Source of the DNA: Neisseria sp. Marseille-Q5346 | Lineage (GTDB): Bacteria; Pseudomonadota; Gammaproteobacteria; Burkholderiales; Neisseriaceae | Direction of reading: 5' to 3' | Length of the DNA stretch: 64,000 nucleotides | Assembly (NCBI RefSeq): GCF_946902045.1 | Contig: NZ_OX336253.1 | Span: 930,001-994,000 of the forward strand | Shown: one piece after another, positions 8,655-20,503 of the stretch | How the letters are laid out: each line of letters starts with the position of its first letter | Numbering within the stretch: position 1 is the first letter of the stretch | Made by a program: the position numbers and the translations under genes | Notes under the pieces: generated by a model | The model's database searches: none | Seen by the model: the letters and a program-made list of their open reading frames with translations, nothing else | What the model was told of the DNA's origin: nothing

Positions 8655-9557
8655 TCAGACGGCCCTCTGCCCGTACCGCATCAGCGTCATGCCGCCGACC
8701 GCCGCCGCGCAGCCTGCAACCAGAGAAATATGCAGCGGTTCGCCCAAAAACCACGCCGAAGACAGCACACCGAAAATCGGCACGAGCGTAATATACGCCG
8801 CCGCGCTGCCTGCACCCAAAGTCTTCACGCCTTCAAAATACCACGCATAGGCCAATACCGTCGCGCCGATGACCAGCCACGCTAAGGCTGTCCAGCCTCG
8901 CCCATCCATTGCCGCTATCGCCTCAAACGGCATTCCGTCCGTCCACAACGCCACCACCGACAACATCAACGCACCGATGAACGATGTTGCCGTCGTTACC
9001 GTCAGCGCATCTATCCCGCGCAAAACCGCGCGCCCGATTAAAGTATAGGCCGCCCAACAGACCACGCAGCCGAAAATCAACCACTCTCCTGCCTTGATGC
9101 CGCCGGATAATACCGTCAACGGCTGCCCTTGCGTTACCACCATAATGGCACCGCCGACCGCCAGCAGCATGCCCGCCAAAATCTTCGCATTTAAACGCTC
9201 GCCGAAAAACCAAGTCGCCAACAGCAGCGTCAGCACGGGATTTATCGCCACGACCACCGCCGCCTTGCCTGCCGGCATAGTCTGCAAACCCAGCATAAAA
9301 AACACCGCATAGCCGCACACGCCGACGGAAGCAGCCGCCGTCAAACCCAGCCATTGCCGCACCGACAAAGCCGCCAAAGTCGCGAACCTGCTGCGCGCAA
9401 ACAACCAGCCCAACAACAAAACCGAAGCCAGTACAAACCGAACCGCCCCGCCCGTCAGCGGTGGCAACGACTGCCCGAGCATACGCCCCATCGGCCAGGA
9501 TGCGCCCCACAACACCGCCATTCCCAGCAGTTTCAAATGTACAGAATAACGTTCCAT
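8655..9557 (-). CDS. EamA-family DMT-superfamily exporter
   Basis: The 300-residue inner-membrane protein has about ten hydrophobic helices in two EamA repeats, the layout of drug/metabolite exporters. The first repeat begins LKLLGMAVLWGASWPMGRML; the second starts near GEWLIFGCVVCWAAYTLIGR. The substrate cannot be inferred. The ATG at 9557 has GGGATGAG before it. The stop codon is supplied by a DUS: GCC GTC TGA gives the final Ala-Val-stop. Confidence 0.9.
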   Translation of the reverse strand: MERYSVHLKLLGMAVLWGASWPMGRMLGQSLPPLTGGAVRFVLASVLLLGWLFARSRFATLAALSVRQWLGLTAAASVGVCGYAVFFMLGLQTMPAGKAAVVVAINPVLTLLLATWFFGERLNAKILAGMLLAVGGAIMVVTQGQPLTVLSGGIKAGEWLIFGCVVCWAAYTLIGRAVLRGIDALTVTTATSFIGALMLSVVALWTDGMPFEAIAAMDGRGWTALAWLVIGATVLAYAWYFEGVKTLGAGSAAAYITLVPIFGVLSSAWFLGEPLHISLVAGCAAAVGGMTLMRYGQRAV

Positions 9558-9576
9558 CTCATCCCTTTATCGACAA

Positions 9577-9621
9577 AGGCCGTCTGAAAACCAGATTTCA
9601 CGTTTTCAGACGGCCTTCAAT
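9577..9621. repeat. DUS hairpin, left copy of a 45-bp duplicated element
   Basis: The element is AGGCCGTCTGAAAACC, a 12-base centre and TTTTCAGACGGCCTTCAAT. It recurs at 10566-10610 with one base difference. It follows the stop of the 301-residue gene and works as a terminator hairpin. Confidence 0.85.
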
Positions 9622-9625
9622 ACCT

Positions 9626-10531
9626 CTATTCTGCCGCCTTTGATTTGGGCCGGACAACTTTTTTACCCCAGCACAATTCAGGCAAATCAACAGTGCTTGC
9701 TACTGTAACGATATCCGGTTTACCCCTATCCCATTCCAGCGTAACACCGTCATCATCAATCGCACAGCCTGGCAAGTTTTTCTGTGCTAATGTCAGCTCA
9801 ATGTTTTTTAACTGTTTATTTGAATCAAGAATGACGTTTCCCCAATAAGGCTGATCATTGGAAGCAATATTTACCTGCCAATAACCGTCACGTTCAGTGC
9901 GCATCACTCGCATAAAATACAATTTCCCATCCACAAACCACTCAGGCAGGGACACTTCGGCTGATTCGTTTAACATGCAACTTGATAGGAAATAATCAGC
10001 AGGACTGGACGGCACCTTGCCACCTTTAGTCAATGCTTGCCACTCTATCTCTCCGTCACGCCGGCAGGACCACCCTTCCACATCAACCGTCCTGACTTCC
10101 TCGATAGCATTTATCGTCAGTGTTGCTTGATAACCATCTTCAGTCTGGTACGCAGAACGATTCATTCCATTAACTTCGATACCTTTCCATTCAACAGGGT
10201 GAGAAAATGTAACTTCGCTAAAAGTAGAAAAATCAGGCTTTTCCGATACTCCATCCTGAGGAGCTACGGTCAGCTTAGAGCCTGCCGGGATTCGTATACC
10301 ATCAATCACCAACTCCTCTTTAGCCGTTTGATAACTTGAATCATTATATCTTTGAGTTTGCCATGCCTTAACCATATACATGCCAAACAATGACACCAAG
10401 ATCAAATTGAAAATGATGGCTGAATTCCTAATCAGCGGATTTTTGGATTTAACAATTGCCACAATACTGGCAATCCAAACTATGGCGGCCATAACCAATA
10501 AAGCCATGACAATAAGAATTAAACTATCCAA
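9626..10531 (-). CDS. membrane-anchored protein of unknown function
   Basis: The 301-residue product has two N-terminal transmembrane helices (residues about 5-27 and 36-56) and a soluble domain of about 245 residues, probably periplasmic, with several cysteines and no motif I recognise. The start is a TTG at 10531 supported by AAGGAA about ten bases upstream; the next ATG (10507) lacks a ribosome site and would cut into the first helix. Codon use is visibly more AT-rich than in glnS. It is bracketed by two near-identical DUS hairpins, which suggests acquisition as a cassette. Confidence 0.7.
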   Translation of the reverse strand: MDSLILIVMALLVMAAIVWIASIVAIVKSKNPLIRNSAIIFNLILVSLFGMYMVKAWQTQRYNDSSYQTAKEELVIDGIRIPAGSKLTVAPQDGVSEKPDFSTFSEVTFSHPVEWKGIEVNGMNRSAYQTEDGYQATLTINAIEEVRTVDVEGWSCRRDGEIEWQALTKGGKVPSSPADYFLSSCMLNESAEVSLPEWFVDGKLYFMRVMRTERDGYWQVNIASNDQPYWGNVILDSNKQLKNIELTLAQKNLPGCAIDDDGVTLEWDRGKPDIVTVASTVDLPELCWGKKVVRPKSKAAE

Positions 10532-10565
10532 AACACGTATTTCCTTTTCTTTGTATTCAGAAAAT

Positions 10566-10610
10566 AGGCCGTCTGAAAACCGGATTTCACGTTTTCAGAC
10601 GGCCTTCAAT
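10566..10610. repeat. DUS hairpin, right copy of a 45-bp duplicated element
   Basis: It is identical to 9577-9621 except for G instead of A at one centre position. It lies just beyond the glnS stop and can terminate glnS. Confidence 0.85.
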
Positions 10611-10628
10611 TTAACGACTGCAAACAGA

Positions 10629-12317
10629 TTACTTAGGCTGCCAAGAATCTTTCAGCGTTACCGTGCGGTTAAACACCGGCATGTCTTTGCTGTGGTCTTT
10701 GCGGTCGGTCACGAAATAGCCGATACGCTCGAACTGCCAACGGCTCTCCGCCGGCAAATCTTTTGCGACAGGCTCGGCGTAGGCGGTGATTTCCTTGATG
10801 GATTCTGGATTGAGGAAATCGGTAAACGGCAGGTAGTTGCCGTCTTCGCCGCGCACGGCATCGGGACGCTCGACGGTAAAGAGGCGGTCATAGAGGCGGA
10901 CTTTGATTTCGGCGGCATGTTCGGCAGACACCCAATGAATCACGCCTTTGACTTTTCGGCCTTCGGGATTTTTGCCCAAGGTATCATGGTCGATGCTGCA
11001 CTTGAGCTCAACCACATTGCCTGCTTCGTCTTTTACTACTTCGTCGCACTTGATGACATAGCCGTGGCGCAAACGCACTTCGCCGCCGAGAATTAGGCGT
11101 TTGAAGCCTTTGGGCGGATTTTCGGCAAAGTCGTCGGCTTCGATGTAGATGGTTTTTGAAATAGGTACTTCGCGATCGCCCATTTCTTCGTGGTTCGGAT
11201 GGAACGCTGCGCGGCGGCTTTGGGTTTTGCCGGCTTCAAAGTTGGTCAGGGTGACTTTGAGCGGATTCAAAACCGCCATCAGGCGCGGGGCGGAGTTTTC
11301 CAGCTCTTCACGAATCGCGCCTTCCAACACGCTCATATCGACGATGTTTTCAGATTTGGAAATACCGGCGCGTTTGGCAAACAGGCGCAGGCCTTCGGGC
11401 GTGTAGCCGCGGCGGCGCATACCGGAAATGGTCGGCATACGCGGATCATCCCAGCCGGCAACGTGGCCGTCTGAAACCAGTTGGTTCAGCTTGCGTTTGG
11501 ACGTGATGGAATATAAAAGCTCCAAACGGGAAAACTCGTATTGGCGCGGACGCGTGGCGTGCGGCGCAGGAATGTTATCCAACACCCAGTCGTACAGCGG
11601 ACGGTGTGCTTCAAATTCGAGCGTACACAGGGAATGCGTGATGCCTTCGATGGCATCGGAAATGCAATGCGTATAGTCGTACATCGGATAGATGCACCAT
11701 TTGTCGCCGGTGTTGTGGTGATGGGCGCGGCGGATGCGGTAGATGACGGGGTCGCGCATATTGATATTGCCTGAAGCCATGTCGATTTTCAGGCGCAAGG
11801 TTTTGCTGCCGTCTGGAAACTCGCCGTTTTTCATGCGTGTGAACAAGTCGAGGTTTTCTTCGATGCTGCGGTCGCGGTAAGGGCTGTTTTTGCCTGCTTC
11901 GGTCAGCGTACCACGGTATTCGCGCATTTCTTCGGGCGTCAAATCATCGACATACGCTTTGCCGTCTTTGATTAAACCGACGGCGTAGTCGTAAAGCTGG
12001 TCGAAATAGTTGGAAGCAAAACGCGGCTCGCCCGCCCAATGGAAACCGAGCCATTCAACGTCTTCTTTGATGGCGTTGACATATTCGTCGTTTTCTTTTT
12101 CAGGGTTGGTATCGTCAAAACGCAGGTTGCACAAACCATCATAAATATAAGCCAAACCGAAGTTCAAGCAGATGGATTTGGCGTGGCCGATGTGCAAATA
12201 ACCGTTCGGCTCGGGCGGGAAACGGGTTTGGATGGCTGTATGTTTACCGCTTTTGAGGTCTTCTTCGATAATGGTGCGGATAAAGTGGTTGTCCGCGAAT
12301 TGGTCTTTATTCAACAT
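10629..12317 (-). CDS. glnS: glutaminyl-tRNA synthetase
   Basis: This class I synthetase charges tRNA-Gln with glutamine in the cytoplasm. The 562 residues are the usual bacterial length. The HIGH motif appears in [16 protein letters not shown], the KMSKS-like loop is [11 protein letters not shown], and the family stretch FDDTNPEKE is present. The ATG at 12317 gives [20 protein letters not shown], the normal N-terminus; a longer frame adds an unrelated DUS-derived extension. An in-frame DUS lies near 11463. Confidence 0.96.
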   Translation of the reverse strand: MLNKDQFADNHFIRTIIEEDLKSGKHTAIQTRFPPEPNGYLHIGHAKSICLNFGLAYIYDGLCNLRFDDTNPEKENDEYVNAIKEDVEWLGFHWAGEPRFASNYFDQLYDYAVGLIKDGKAYVDDLTPEEMREYRGTLTEAGKNSPYRDRSIEENLDLFTRMKNGEFPDGSKTLRLKIDMASGNINMRDPVIYRIRRAHHHNTGDKWCIYPMYDYTHCISDAIEGITHSLCTLEFEAHRPLYDWVLDNIPAPHATRPRQYEFSRLELLYSITSKRKLNQLVSDGHVAGWDDPRMPTISGMRRRGYTPEGLRLFAKRAGISKSENIVDMSVLEGAIREELENSAPRLMAVLNPLKVTLTNFEAGKTQSRRAAFHPNHEEMGDREVPISKTIYIEADDFAENPPKGFKRLILGGEVRLRHGYVIKCDEVVKDEAGNVVELKCSIDHDTLGKNPEGRKVKGVIHWVSAEHAAEIKVRLYDRLFTVERPDAVRGEDGNYLPFTDFLNPESIKEITAYAEPVAKDLPAESRWQFERIGYFVTDRKDHSKDMPVFNRTVTLKDSWQPK

Positions 12318-12349
12318 AATATTTCTTTGATAGGAAAATGATTTTCTGT

Positions 12350-12387
12350 TTTCAGACGGCCTGAGCATTCAATCAGGCCGTCTGAAA
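12350..12387 (-). terminator. DUS hairpin between deoR-type gene and glnS
   Basis: TTTCAGACGGCCTGA and TCAGGCCGTCTGAAA form a 15-bp stem with an 8-base loop. Confidence 0.7.
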
Positions 12388-12422
12388 GGAATGGAATGAT
12401 GGCTCAATTGTACCCGACTTGG

Positions 12423-13202
12423 CTACTTTGATACAGGGTCGGCAACCTGCCACGCCACGCCGCGCTCGTTTAGGGTTTTCTGCATGGCGGCGGATGGTGT
12501 GCGGTCGGTAAACAGCTTATCGAATGCGCCGATATCGCCCAGTCTGACCAAGGCATTGCTATTGAATTTGCTGTGGTCAACGCCGAGATAGCGCACGCGG
12601 GCATTGTTCACCATCGCCTGCATGACACTGACTTCCTTGTAATCGTCATCCAAAAGCGAGCCGTCGTTTTCTATGCCGTGGGTACTCATGATGGCATAGT
12701 CGACTTTGAATTGGTTGATGAAATCGACGGTCGCTACGCCGGTAATACCGCCGTCCAAGGGGCGGACCACACCGGAAGCGATGATGACCGTGTAGTCGGT
12801 ACGCGCTGCAGTGATGGAGGCGGCGTAGATGTTGTTGGTGATAATCCGCAGGTTTTTACGCTGTCTAACCAACTCGGCGGCGACGGCTTCCATGGTGGTG
12901 CCGATGCTGATAAACAGCGAGGCATTGTCGGGAATAGTGGAAGCAATCAGCCGGGCAATGGCGTTTTTTTCCTGCTGCTGATGGTTGCGCCGTTCCTGCC
13001 CTGCCGTTACGACTGAAACGTCGCCCAAAGATGCGCCGCCGTGATAGCGTTCGAGCTGTCCGGTTTCGCTTAACTCCTGCACATCGCGGCGTATGGTTTG
13101 CGGCGTAACATCCAAATTTGCCGCCAACTCTTCCACCGTCATAAAATTATGTTCGCGGACAAGGCTGAGGATATGTTCGTGTCTTTGGATTTTGGGTTTC
13201 AT
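12423..13202 (-). CDS. DeoR-family transcriptional regulator
   Basis: The 259-residue repressor has a DeoR winged helix at the N-terminus (residues about 5-58, MTVEELAANLDVTPQTIRRD) and the family hinge LERYHGGASL, then a sugar-phosphate-sensing DeoRC domain (IPDNASLFISIGTTMEAVAAEL, IIASGVVRPLDGGITG). Such proteins usually respond to a phosphorylated sugar or glycerol-3-phosphate; the GlpR branch is likely, but no target operon is adjacent. It lies downstream of the GntR regulator, separated by a DUS hairpin. Confidence 0.88.
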   Translation of the reverse strand: MKPKIQRHEHILSLVREHNFMTVEELAANLDVTPQTIRRDVQELSETGQLERYHGGASLGDVSVVTAGQERRNHQQQEKNAIARLIASTIPDNASLFISIGTTMEAVAAELVRQRKNLRIITNNIYAASITAARTDYTVIIASGVVRPLDGGITGVATVDFINQFKVDYAIMSTHGIENDGSLLDDDYKEVSVMQAMVNNARVRYLGVDHSKFNSNALVRLGDIGAFDKLFTDRTPSAAMQKTLNERGVAWQVADPVSK

Positions 13203-13230
13203 GGCGTTTCGTTTTGTAGGGATAAACCAA

Positions 13231-13261
13231 TGGCCGTCTGAATATTTCAGACGGCCTTTTT
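13231..13261 (-). terminator. DUS-pair terminator between the two regulator genes
   Basis: GGCCGTCTGAA-TAT-TTCAGACGGCC has a T run on its right, so on the minus strand it is a hairpin between the GntR stop and the DeoR start. Confidence 0.65.
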
Positions 13262-13274
13262 ATTGTCAAACCGA

Positions 13275-13988
13275 TTACATCTCGAGTTTCTGTTCCAAGC
13301 GTTCCATACACGCGCCCAAGTGACGGCGCATGACTTTGGTCACACGGTTGCGCTTGCCTGCCAGCAACAAATCGAGGATTTCTCGGTGTTCATGGTGCGA
13401 ATTGGAATCGATGTTGCGCTTTTCTTTGCGAAGCGGATCGGAAACGGCCACAATCAATGAAGAACGTGCACACAAGGTATTCATGATTTCAAACAGGACA
13501 TCGTTGTCCAGCAGCCGCGCCAATTCGACATGGAAGGCATTGGACAGGCGGTTCCAACCCACGCGGTCGCCGCTTTCGGAGGCTGCGCCCTCTTGCTCAA
13601 TCATGGCATAAAGCGGTTGCAGACGCGTTTCCAAATCAGGCATATCGATGAGGACGCTCAAAATCATGCTTTCCATTTCGATACGCGTGTTGAACACGTC
13701 TTTCATTTCTTTCAAGTCCGGCACATGGACAAATGCGCCGCGGTTGGGCTGCAAATCGACGATTTTATCGTGCGCCAAAAGCGACAATGCGCCACGCACG
13801 GTATTGCGCGAGCAAACCATTTGTCGGCAAAGCTCGGACTCGGTCAGTTTTTTGCCCGGCAGCAGCAGATGGTCGGTAATGCCGTCCAAAATCAATGCGT
13901 ACACGCGGAAGAGTTCGGAATCGTGACGCTCTTCCAAAATAAGCGATGAAGTTGCAGGCGCAACGTTGGTATTATTTTCGTAATCCAT
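13275..13988 (-). CDS. GntR-family (FCD subfamily) transcriptional regulator
   Basis: The 237 residues comprise a GntR winged helix (about 25-90: ILDGITDHLLLPGKKLTESE, then CRQMVCSRNTVRGALSLL) and an all-helical FCD ligand domain with the metal-binding pattern (DxxFH-like NRLSNAFHVELARLL and a later HHEHREILDLLLAG). FCD regulators sense small carboxylates or related metabolites. The ATG at 13988 follows GGGGA. Its upstream region holds a TTGT-ACAA-type operator and a divergent promoter for a candidate small RNA, so autoregulation and control of that RNA are plausible. Confidence 0.88.
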   Translation of the reverse strand: MDYENNTNVAPATSSLILEERHDSELFRVYALILDGITDHLLLPGKKLTESELCRQMVCSRNTVRGALSLLAHDKIVDLQPNRGAFVHVPDLKEMKDVFNTRIEMESMILSVLIDMPDLETRLQPLYAMIEQEGAASESGDRVGWNRLSNAFHVELARLLDNDVLFEIMNTLCARSSLIVAVSDPLRKEKRNIDSNSHHEHREILDLLLAGKRNRVTKVMRRHLGACMERLEQKLEM

Positions 13989-14069
13989 AATGTTTCCCCA
14001 GTATCCGTATTAAGGCGCAAGCCGTTTACAAACCTGCATCTTTCGGGGGTGTTTAAAATATAATTAAAA

Positions 14070-14102
14070 ATTGTTGACAATGTTAAACGAAACTTGCACA
14101 AT
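14070..14102 (+). promoter_or_regulatory. GntR-type operator overlapping a divergent promoter
   Basis: ATTGTTGACAAT (14070-14081) is an inverted repeat with a TG centre, like operators of FCD-type GntR repressors. It contains TTGACA (14074-14079), followed after 17 bases by CACAAT (14097-14102), a plus-strand promoter. On the minus strand a TATATT-type -10 for the GntR gene lies nearby. Confidence 0.55.
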
Positions 14103-14108
14103 GAGATC

Positions 14109-14206
14109 AACAAGCCAAGTTATAAAGGCTGATAGAGAGAGAGAAAAAGGAATAAAAAGCAAGCAGATATATTCATGTTAATGCGTGAATATATCTGCTT
14201 TTTTTG
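14109..14206 (+). ncRNA. candidate small RNA divergent from the GntR regulator
   Basis: The predicted transcript begins after the promoter at 14074-14102 and ends in a strong intrinsic terminator: AAGCAGATATATTCA, a ten-base loop, TGAATATATCTGCTT and a T run to about 14206. No plus-strand reading frame of note is present. A purine-rich linker with an (AG)5 run (14134-14144) lies between a small stem and the terminator. The hairpin could instead simply serve the convergent osmC-type gene, though its better T tract is on the plus strand. Confidence 0.45.
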
Positions 14207-14250
14207 TGGGTAGCCGGTTCACGCTCCGACACTCCCACCCTGAAACCGCC

Positions 14251-14670
14251 CTATTCTGTTTCGACGATCTCGAAGCTGTGGCTCATTTTTGCCGCTTTAC
14301 CCAGCATAATCGATGCGGAGCAATATTTTTCGGCAGACATCTGTACGGCGCGTTCAATCGCGCTTTCTTGCAAATCCCGACCATACACTTTGAAATGGAT
14401 ATGGATTTCGGTAAACACGCGCGGCGCGGTGTCGGCGCGTTTGGCAGTCACTTCGGCACGGCAGTCAGTGATTTTTTGGCGTTGTTTCTCGGCAATCATC
14501 ACCACATCGATGCTGGAACAGCCTGCCACACCCAACAACAGCATTTCCATCGGGCTGGGGCCGCGCTTGACTTCGCCTTCAGCCGCCGCGCCTTCCATCA
14601 CAACACTGTGTCCGTTTGCCGTTGTACCGACGAAGCACATTCCGTCTATCCATTTTGAGGTAACTTGCAT
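14251..14670 (-). CDS. OsmC/OhrA-family protein
   Basis: The 139 residues match the OsmC family of small thiol peroxidases. The family cysteines are visible: one in PMEMLLLGVAGCSSIDVV and one in AEKYCSASIMLGK, the pair that reduces organic hydroperoxides in OsmC/Ohr. The MEGAAAEGEVKRGPSPMEML stretch is typical of the YhfA branch, so a peroxide-reducing role is likely but not certain. The ATG at 14670 has a weak ribosome site. It is monocistronic. Confidence 0.88.
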   Translation of the reverse strand: MQVTSKWIDGMCFVGTTANGHSVVMEGAAAEGEVKRGPSPMEMLLLGVAGCSSIDVVMIAEKQRQKITDCRAEVTAKRADTAPRVFTEIHIHFKVYGRDLQESAIERAVQMSAEKYCSASIMLGKAAKMSHSFEIVETE

Positions 14671-14781
14671 GGTGTCTTTTTTATCCGTAAAAGCATTAAT
14701 CTGATATTGTAAACAATTTCAAGTGATAAACCTAGTCAGGCCGTCTGAAAAATACAATCAATTACAATCGGTCTGAACGCA

Positions 14782-15591
14782 TTATTCGTCCCGATACGCC
14801 CAATGGTTGACCGGCCCGTGCCCTGCCCCGATGCCCAAAGGATGGGAAATGGCGGCGGCAATATAGTTTTTTGCCGTTTGAACTGCCTCGGGAACGCTAA
14901 ACCCTTTTGCCAGCTCGGCAGTGATACAGGCAGAAAACGTGCAGCCTGTGCCATGGGTATGCGGCGTTGGGAAGCGTTTGCTGTTTAGCTCAATGGTTTC
15001 GTATGGCGTAAACAGCCAGTCGATGCAATATTCGCTTTGGCTATCGGCAAGATGGCCGCCTTTAATCACCACATTTTTCACACCCCAATCCTGAAGAATT
15101 TTGGCGGCACGTTCCGCATCTTGGCGGTTTTCAATATTGATACCCGTCAAAGCCTGCGCTTCGGGCAGATTGGGGGTCAATACGTCCGTATGCGGCAACA
15201 GCAGGCGTTTCATGGCTTCGACGGCTGAATTTTCCAACAACGGCGCTCCGCCTTTGGCAATCATGACCGGATCCAACACGCGTTTGCCGAAATCGCATTC
15301 GGCGGTTTGTTCCGCCACGCATTCGATGATTTCCGCCGTACCCAGCATGCCGATTTTATAGGCGCGGATTTGGAAATCTTCCTGAATCGCGGCAATTTGT
15401 GCGGCAATCATGTCGGTCGGTATCGGATGCACTGCCGATACGCCCAAAGTATTTTGTGCGGTAACCGCGGTCAGTACGCTGGTACCGAACACGCCGCGCA
15501 TCTGAAATGTCTTCAAATCCGCCTGTATACCCGCGCCGCCGCCGGAATCTGAGCCGGCAATCGTCAGCGTTTGAATAAAAAGTTCGTCCAT
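14782..15591 (-). CDS. thiD: hydroxymethylpyrimidine/phosphomethylpyrimidine kinase
   Basis: ThiD phosphorylates HMP to HMP-P and then HMP-PP in thiamine biosynthesis. The 269 residues show the ribokinase-like fold: GSDSGGGAGIQADLKTF near the N-terminus, VLDPVMIAKGG in the middle, and the anion hole HTHGTGCTFSACI near residue 212. The ATG at 15591 is preferred because GGAGG lies five bases upstream; the adjacent ATG at 15594 would be too close. No TPP riboswitch is seen upstream. Confidence 0.95.
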   Translation of the reverse strand: MDELFIQTLTIAGSDSGGGAGIQADLKTFQMRGVFGTSVLTAVTAQNTLGVSAVHPIPTDMIAAQIAAIQEDFQIRAYKIGMLGTAEIIECVAEQTAECDFGKRVLDPVMIAKGGAPLLENSAVEAMKRLLLPHTDVLTPNLPEAQALTGINIENRQDAERAAKILQDWGVKNVVIKGGHLADSQSEYCIDWLFTPYETIELNSKRFPTPHTHGTGCTFSACITAELAKGFSVPEAVQTAKNYIAAAISHPLGIGAGHGPVNHWAYRDE

Positions 15592-15753
15592 CATATCCTC
15601 CTGTTTTCAGACGGCCTTTTGCTTATCGTTATGGGAAGCTGTTTTGGTTTTCTCCGCAAACAAAGGCATGCGCCGTTTATCTTTCCGAAAGTCTTATTTG
15701 TTGTTTTACCCAAAACAAACGTACGTTCTCGGGCGGAATATCTTAACAAACAA

Positions 15754-15792
15754 AAGGCCATCTGAAAACTATTTTCATTTTCAGACGGCCTG
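15754..15792 (-). terminator. imperfect DUS hairpin downstream of gcvP
   Basis: AGGCCATCTGAAAA (one mismatch to DUS) pairs with TTTTCAGACGGCCT after the gcvP stop. The rest of the gap up to thiD holds only a single DUS at about 15605. Confidence 0.65.
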
Positions 15793-15815
15793 TTCAATTT
15801 TAAACCTATTCAGGC

Positions 15816-18668
<2,853 letters not shown>

Positions 18669-18723
18669 TTCTACTCCTTCGGTGTTATCGATATCAACAC
18701 TGTTTTTTCTTGCAGATGTTGTT

Positions 18724-19275
18724 TCAGACGGCCTCCGCCCACTTTGGACGACATGCCAATATTTCCCTATAAACCGGACAGGTTTCCACATGCGCGCCGG
18801 GCAGGTAGCCGGTACTCATCAGAAATTCGCCGACGATTTCGCCGCCGACAAATTTGAAATGTTTTTTAAACAGCTTCACCCATTCAGCCTTGTCGAACGG
18901 ATGGTGTGTATCCAGCCAGTTTTTAAATGAACCGTATTCTTGCTGTATTTGTTTGATTTGTCGCGCGTTATAAATGGCTGCGTTGATTTTCAGGCGGTTG
19001 CGGACGATGCCCGCATCGGCAAGCAGTCTCTCAATATCGGCTTCGTCAAATGCGGCGACCGTATCGATGTCAAAACCTTTAAATGCCGTCTGAAATGCCT
19101 GCTGCTTCTTCAGCATCAGCGTCCAGCTCAATCCTGCCTGATTGATTTCCAACACCAGCCGCTCAAACAATTCATTGTCATCCTCAATCGGAAAACCGTA
19201 TTGCGTGTCGTGATAATGTTTGTTGGGGTTGTCCGTATCGTCAGGAAGCGTGGCGACAAATTCGCAGTAATTCAT
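18724..19275 (-). CDS. tag: DNA-3-methyladenine glycosylase I
   Basis: Tag removes 3-methyladenine from alkylated DNA. The 183 residues carry the family stretch [39 protein letters not shown], the conserved [16 protein letters not shown] and the zinc-ligand-like [10 protein letters not shown] near the C-terminus. The ATG at 19275 begins [14 protein letters not shown]. The last codons GCC GTC TGA (Ala-Val-stop) are the DUS itself. It sits between gcvH and gcvP on the same strand and is not part of that pathway. Confidence 0.92.
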   Translation of the reverse strand: MNYCEFVATLPDDTDNPNKHYHDTQYGFPIEDDNELFERLVLEINQAGLSWTLMLKKQQAFQTAFKGFDIDTVAAFDEADIERLLADAGIVRNRLKINAAIYNARQIKQIQQEYGSFKNWLDTHHPFDKAEWVKLFKKHFKFVGGEIVGEFLMSTGYLPGAHVETCPVYREILACRPKWAEAV

Positions 19276-19299
19276 GTTTGTTGAGGGAAAATTGAAACA

Positions 19300-19331
19300 A
19301 AGGCCGTCTGAAAGCATTTTTCAGACGACCT
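19300..19331 (-). terminator. DUS hairpin between gcvH and tag
   Basis: AAAGGCCGTCTGAA faces TTCAGACGACCT at 19320-19331, a variant arm of the AGGTCGTCTGAA type, leaving one G-T or A-C mismatch in the stem. Confidence 0.6.
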
Positions 19332-19382
19332 AAGACCTGCAATATCAAACAGGCACAAAACCTGTTTAGATGTTTGCAAAAA

Positions 19383-19766
19383 TCAAGCTACTTCGCCTGC
19401 GTATTGTTCGGCAGTCAGCAGACCGTCGTAATCGGCAGGGTTGGCAGGTTTGATTTTGAAGAACCAGCCTGCGCCGTAAGGATCGCTGTTGGCAGTTTCC
19501 GGAGCGCTTGGCAGATCTTCGTTGACAGCAACGATTTCGCCTGCAATCGGCGCGTATACGTCAGATGCGGCTTTTACAGACTCAACCACACCGGCTTGCT
19601 CTTCGGCAGCCAGGTTTGCACCGACTTCAGGCAGCTCGACAAACACGATGTCGCCCAACAGCTCTTGCGCGTGGTGGGTAATGCCGACGGTGATGGTACC
19701 GTCTTCTTCAAGGCGCAGCCATTCGTGACTGGCAACGTATTTCAGTTCTGCTGGGATATTGCTCAT
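19383..19766 (-). CDS. gcvH: glycine cleavage system H protein
   Basis: GcvH carries the lipoyl arm that shuttles the aminomethyl group between the P, T and L proteins. The 127 residues match the family, and the lipoylated lysine lies in [15 protein letters not shown]. The C-terminal [18 protein letters not shown] is typical. The ATG at 19766 follows GGAG and gives [16 protein letters not shown]. It is flanked by tag downstream and a small lipoprotein gene upstream. Confidence 0.96.
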   Translation of the reverse strand: MSNIPAELKYVASHEWLRLEEDGTITVGITHHAQELLGDIVFVELPEVGANLAAEEQAGVVESVKAASDVYAPIAGEIVAVNEDLPSAPETANSDPYGAGWFFKIKPANPADYDGLLTAEQYAGEVA

Positions 19767-19816
19767 GGTTTGATACTCCATTGATAGGGGTTATTTTCAG
19801 ACGGCATCTGCACAGC

Positions 19817-20434
19817 TTAGCGTGCGCAGATACCTCGTGCGATTAATTCTTCCAAGCGTCCGTAATGGACGGCAATCATATTGTTTTTATCTTGTTCCAA
19901 TTTTTGCTTTTGAGCGGAAGGAAGTTTAGGGGATGCAGAATAATCCAAATATGCTTCGTTTATCTTGCGCTTGTTACTTGCCATTACTCCGCTTGCACGG
20001 AATACAATGATTCCTTGTTTGGATCTCATATTGTCTGCAACGGCAACCTTCAGGCCTTTGCTGCGGTAATCTGCACAAATGCCTGTAACTGCCGATACTT
20101 TATCCACTTCAACTGTTCCCGCATAACGGCTGAACGCATACAGGGTAAATGATTTCGCTTGCGACAATGATTTCAGGTCGGAAGCACGGCTTCTACCCTT
20201 ATTATCTTGCACGGCAATACTCAAATCATCATTCATGCGGATAATATCAAGGGCATATTCCCTGTCTATCGTCACCTCGCCGGCAATCTTTCCATTGCCG
20301 CCAACGGTTTTCATAAATATTGCAGTACGAGATTTTCCTTCTGTATCGAAAAACATCAATCCGCGCTCGCCGGCAGACGAAGCGCAAGCCGATAACATCA
20401 ATAACAACAATAAATTGCAGAAGGTTACTTTCAT
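19817..20434 (-). CDS. small lipoprotein of unknown function
   Basis: The 205-residue protein has a signal with lipobox (LLLLLMLSACASS, lipidated Cys near residue 16). The mature part is a beta-rich-looking domain with two later cysteines and a charged helical C-terminus ending RGICAR. I recognise no family. The start at 20434 (ATG, MKVTFCNLL) fits the signal; a TTG four codons upstream is less likely. It lies between gcvT and gcvH on the same strand, which does not indicate a glycine role. Confidence 0.7.
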   Translation of the reverse strand: MKVTFCNLLLLLMLSACASSAGERGLMFFDTEGKSRTAIFMKTVGGNGKIAGEVTIDREYALDIIRMNDDLSIAVQDNKGRSRASDLKSLSQAKSFTLYAFSRYAGTVEVDKVSAVTGICADYRSKGLKVAVADNMRSKQGIIVFRASGVMASNKRKINEAYLDYSASPKLPSAQKQKLEQDKNNMIAVHYGRLEELIARGICAR

Positions 20435-20461
20435 AGGAAATAACAATTCCTTAAAACCTGC

Positions 20462-20497
20462 TTTCAGACGGCCCTTAACAAATAAAGGCCGTCTGAA
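20462..20497 (-). terminator. DUS hairpin after gcvT
   Basis: TTTCAGACGGCC and GGCCGTCTGAA flank a 13-base loop between the gcvT stop and the lipoprotein gene. Confidence 0.65.
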
Positions 20498-20503
20498 CCG
20501 ATA

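Noticed and set aside
15595..15753. TPP riboswitch upstream of thiD
   Set aside because: The CTGAGA and ACCTGATC-type core sequences are absent from the thiD leader on the minus strand.
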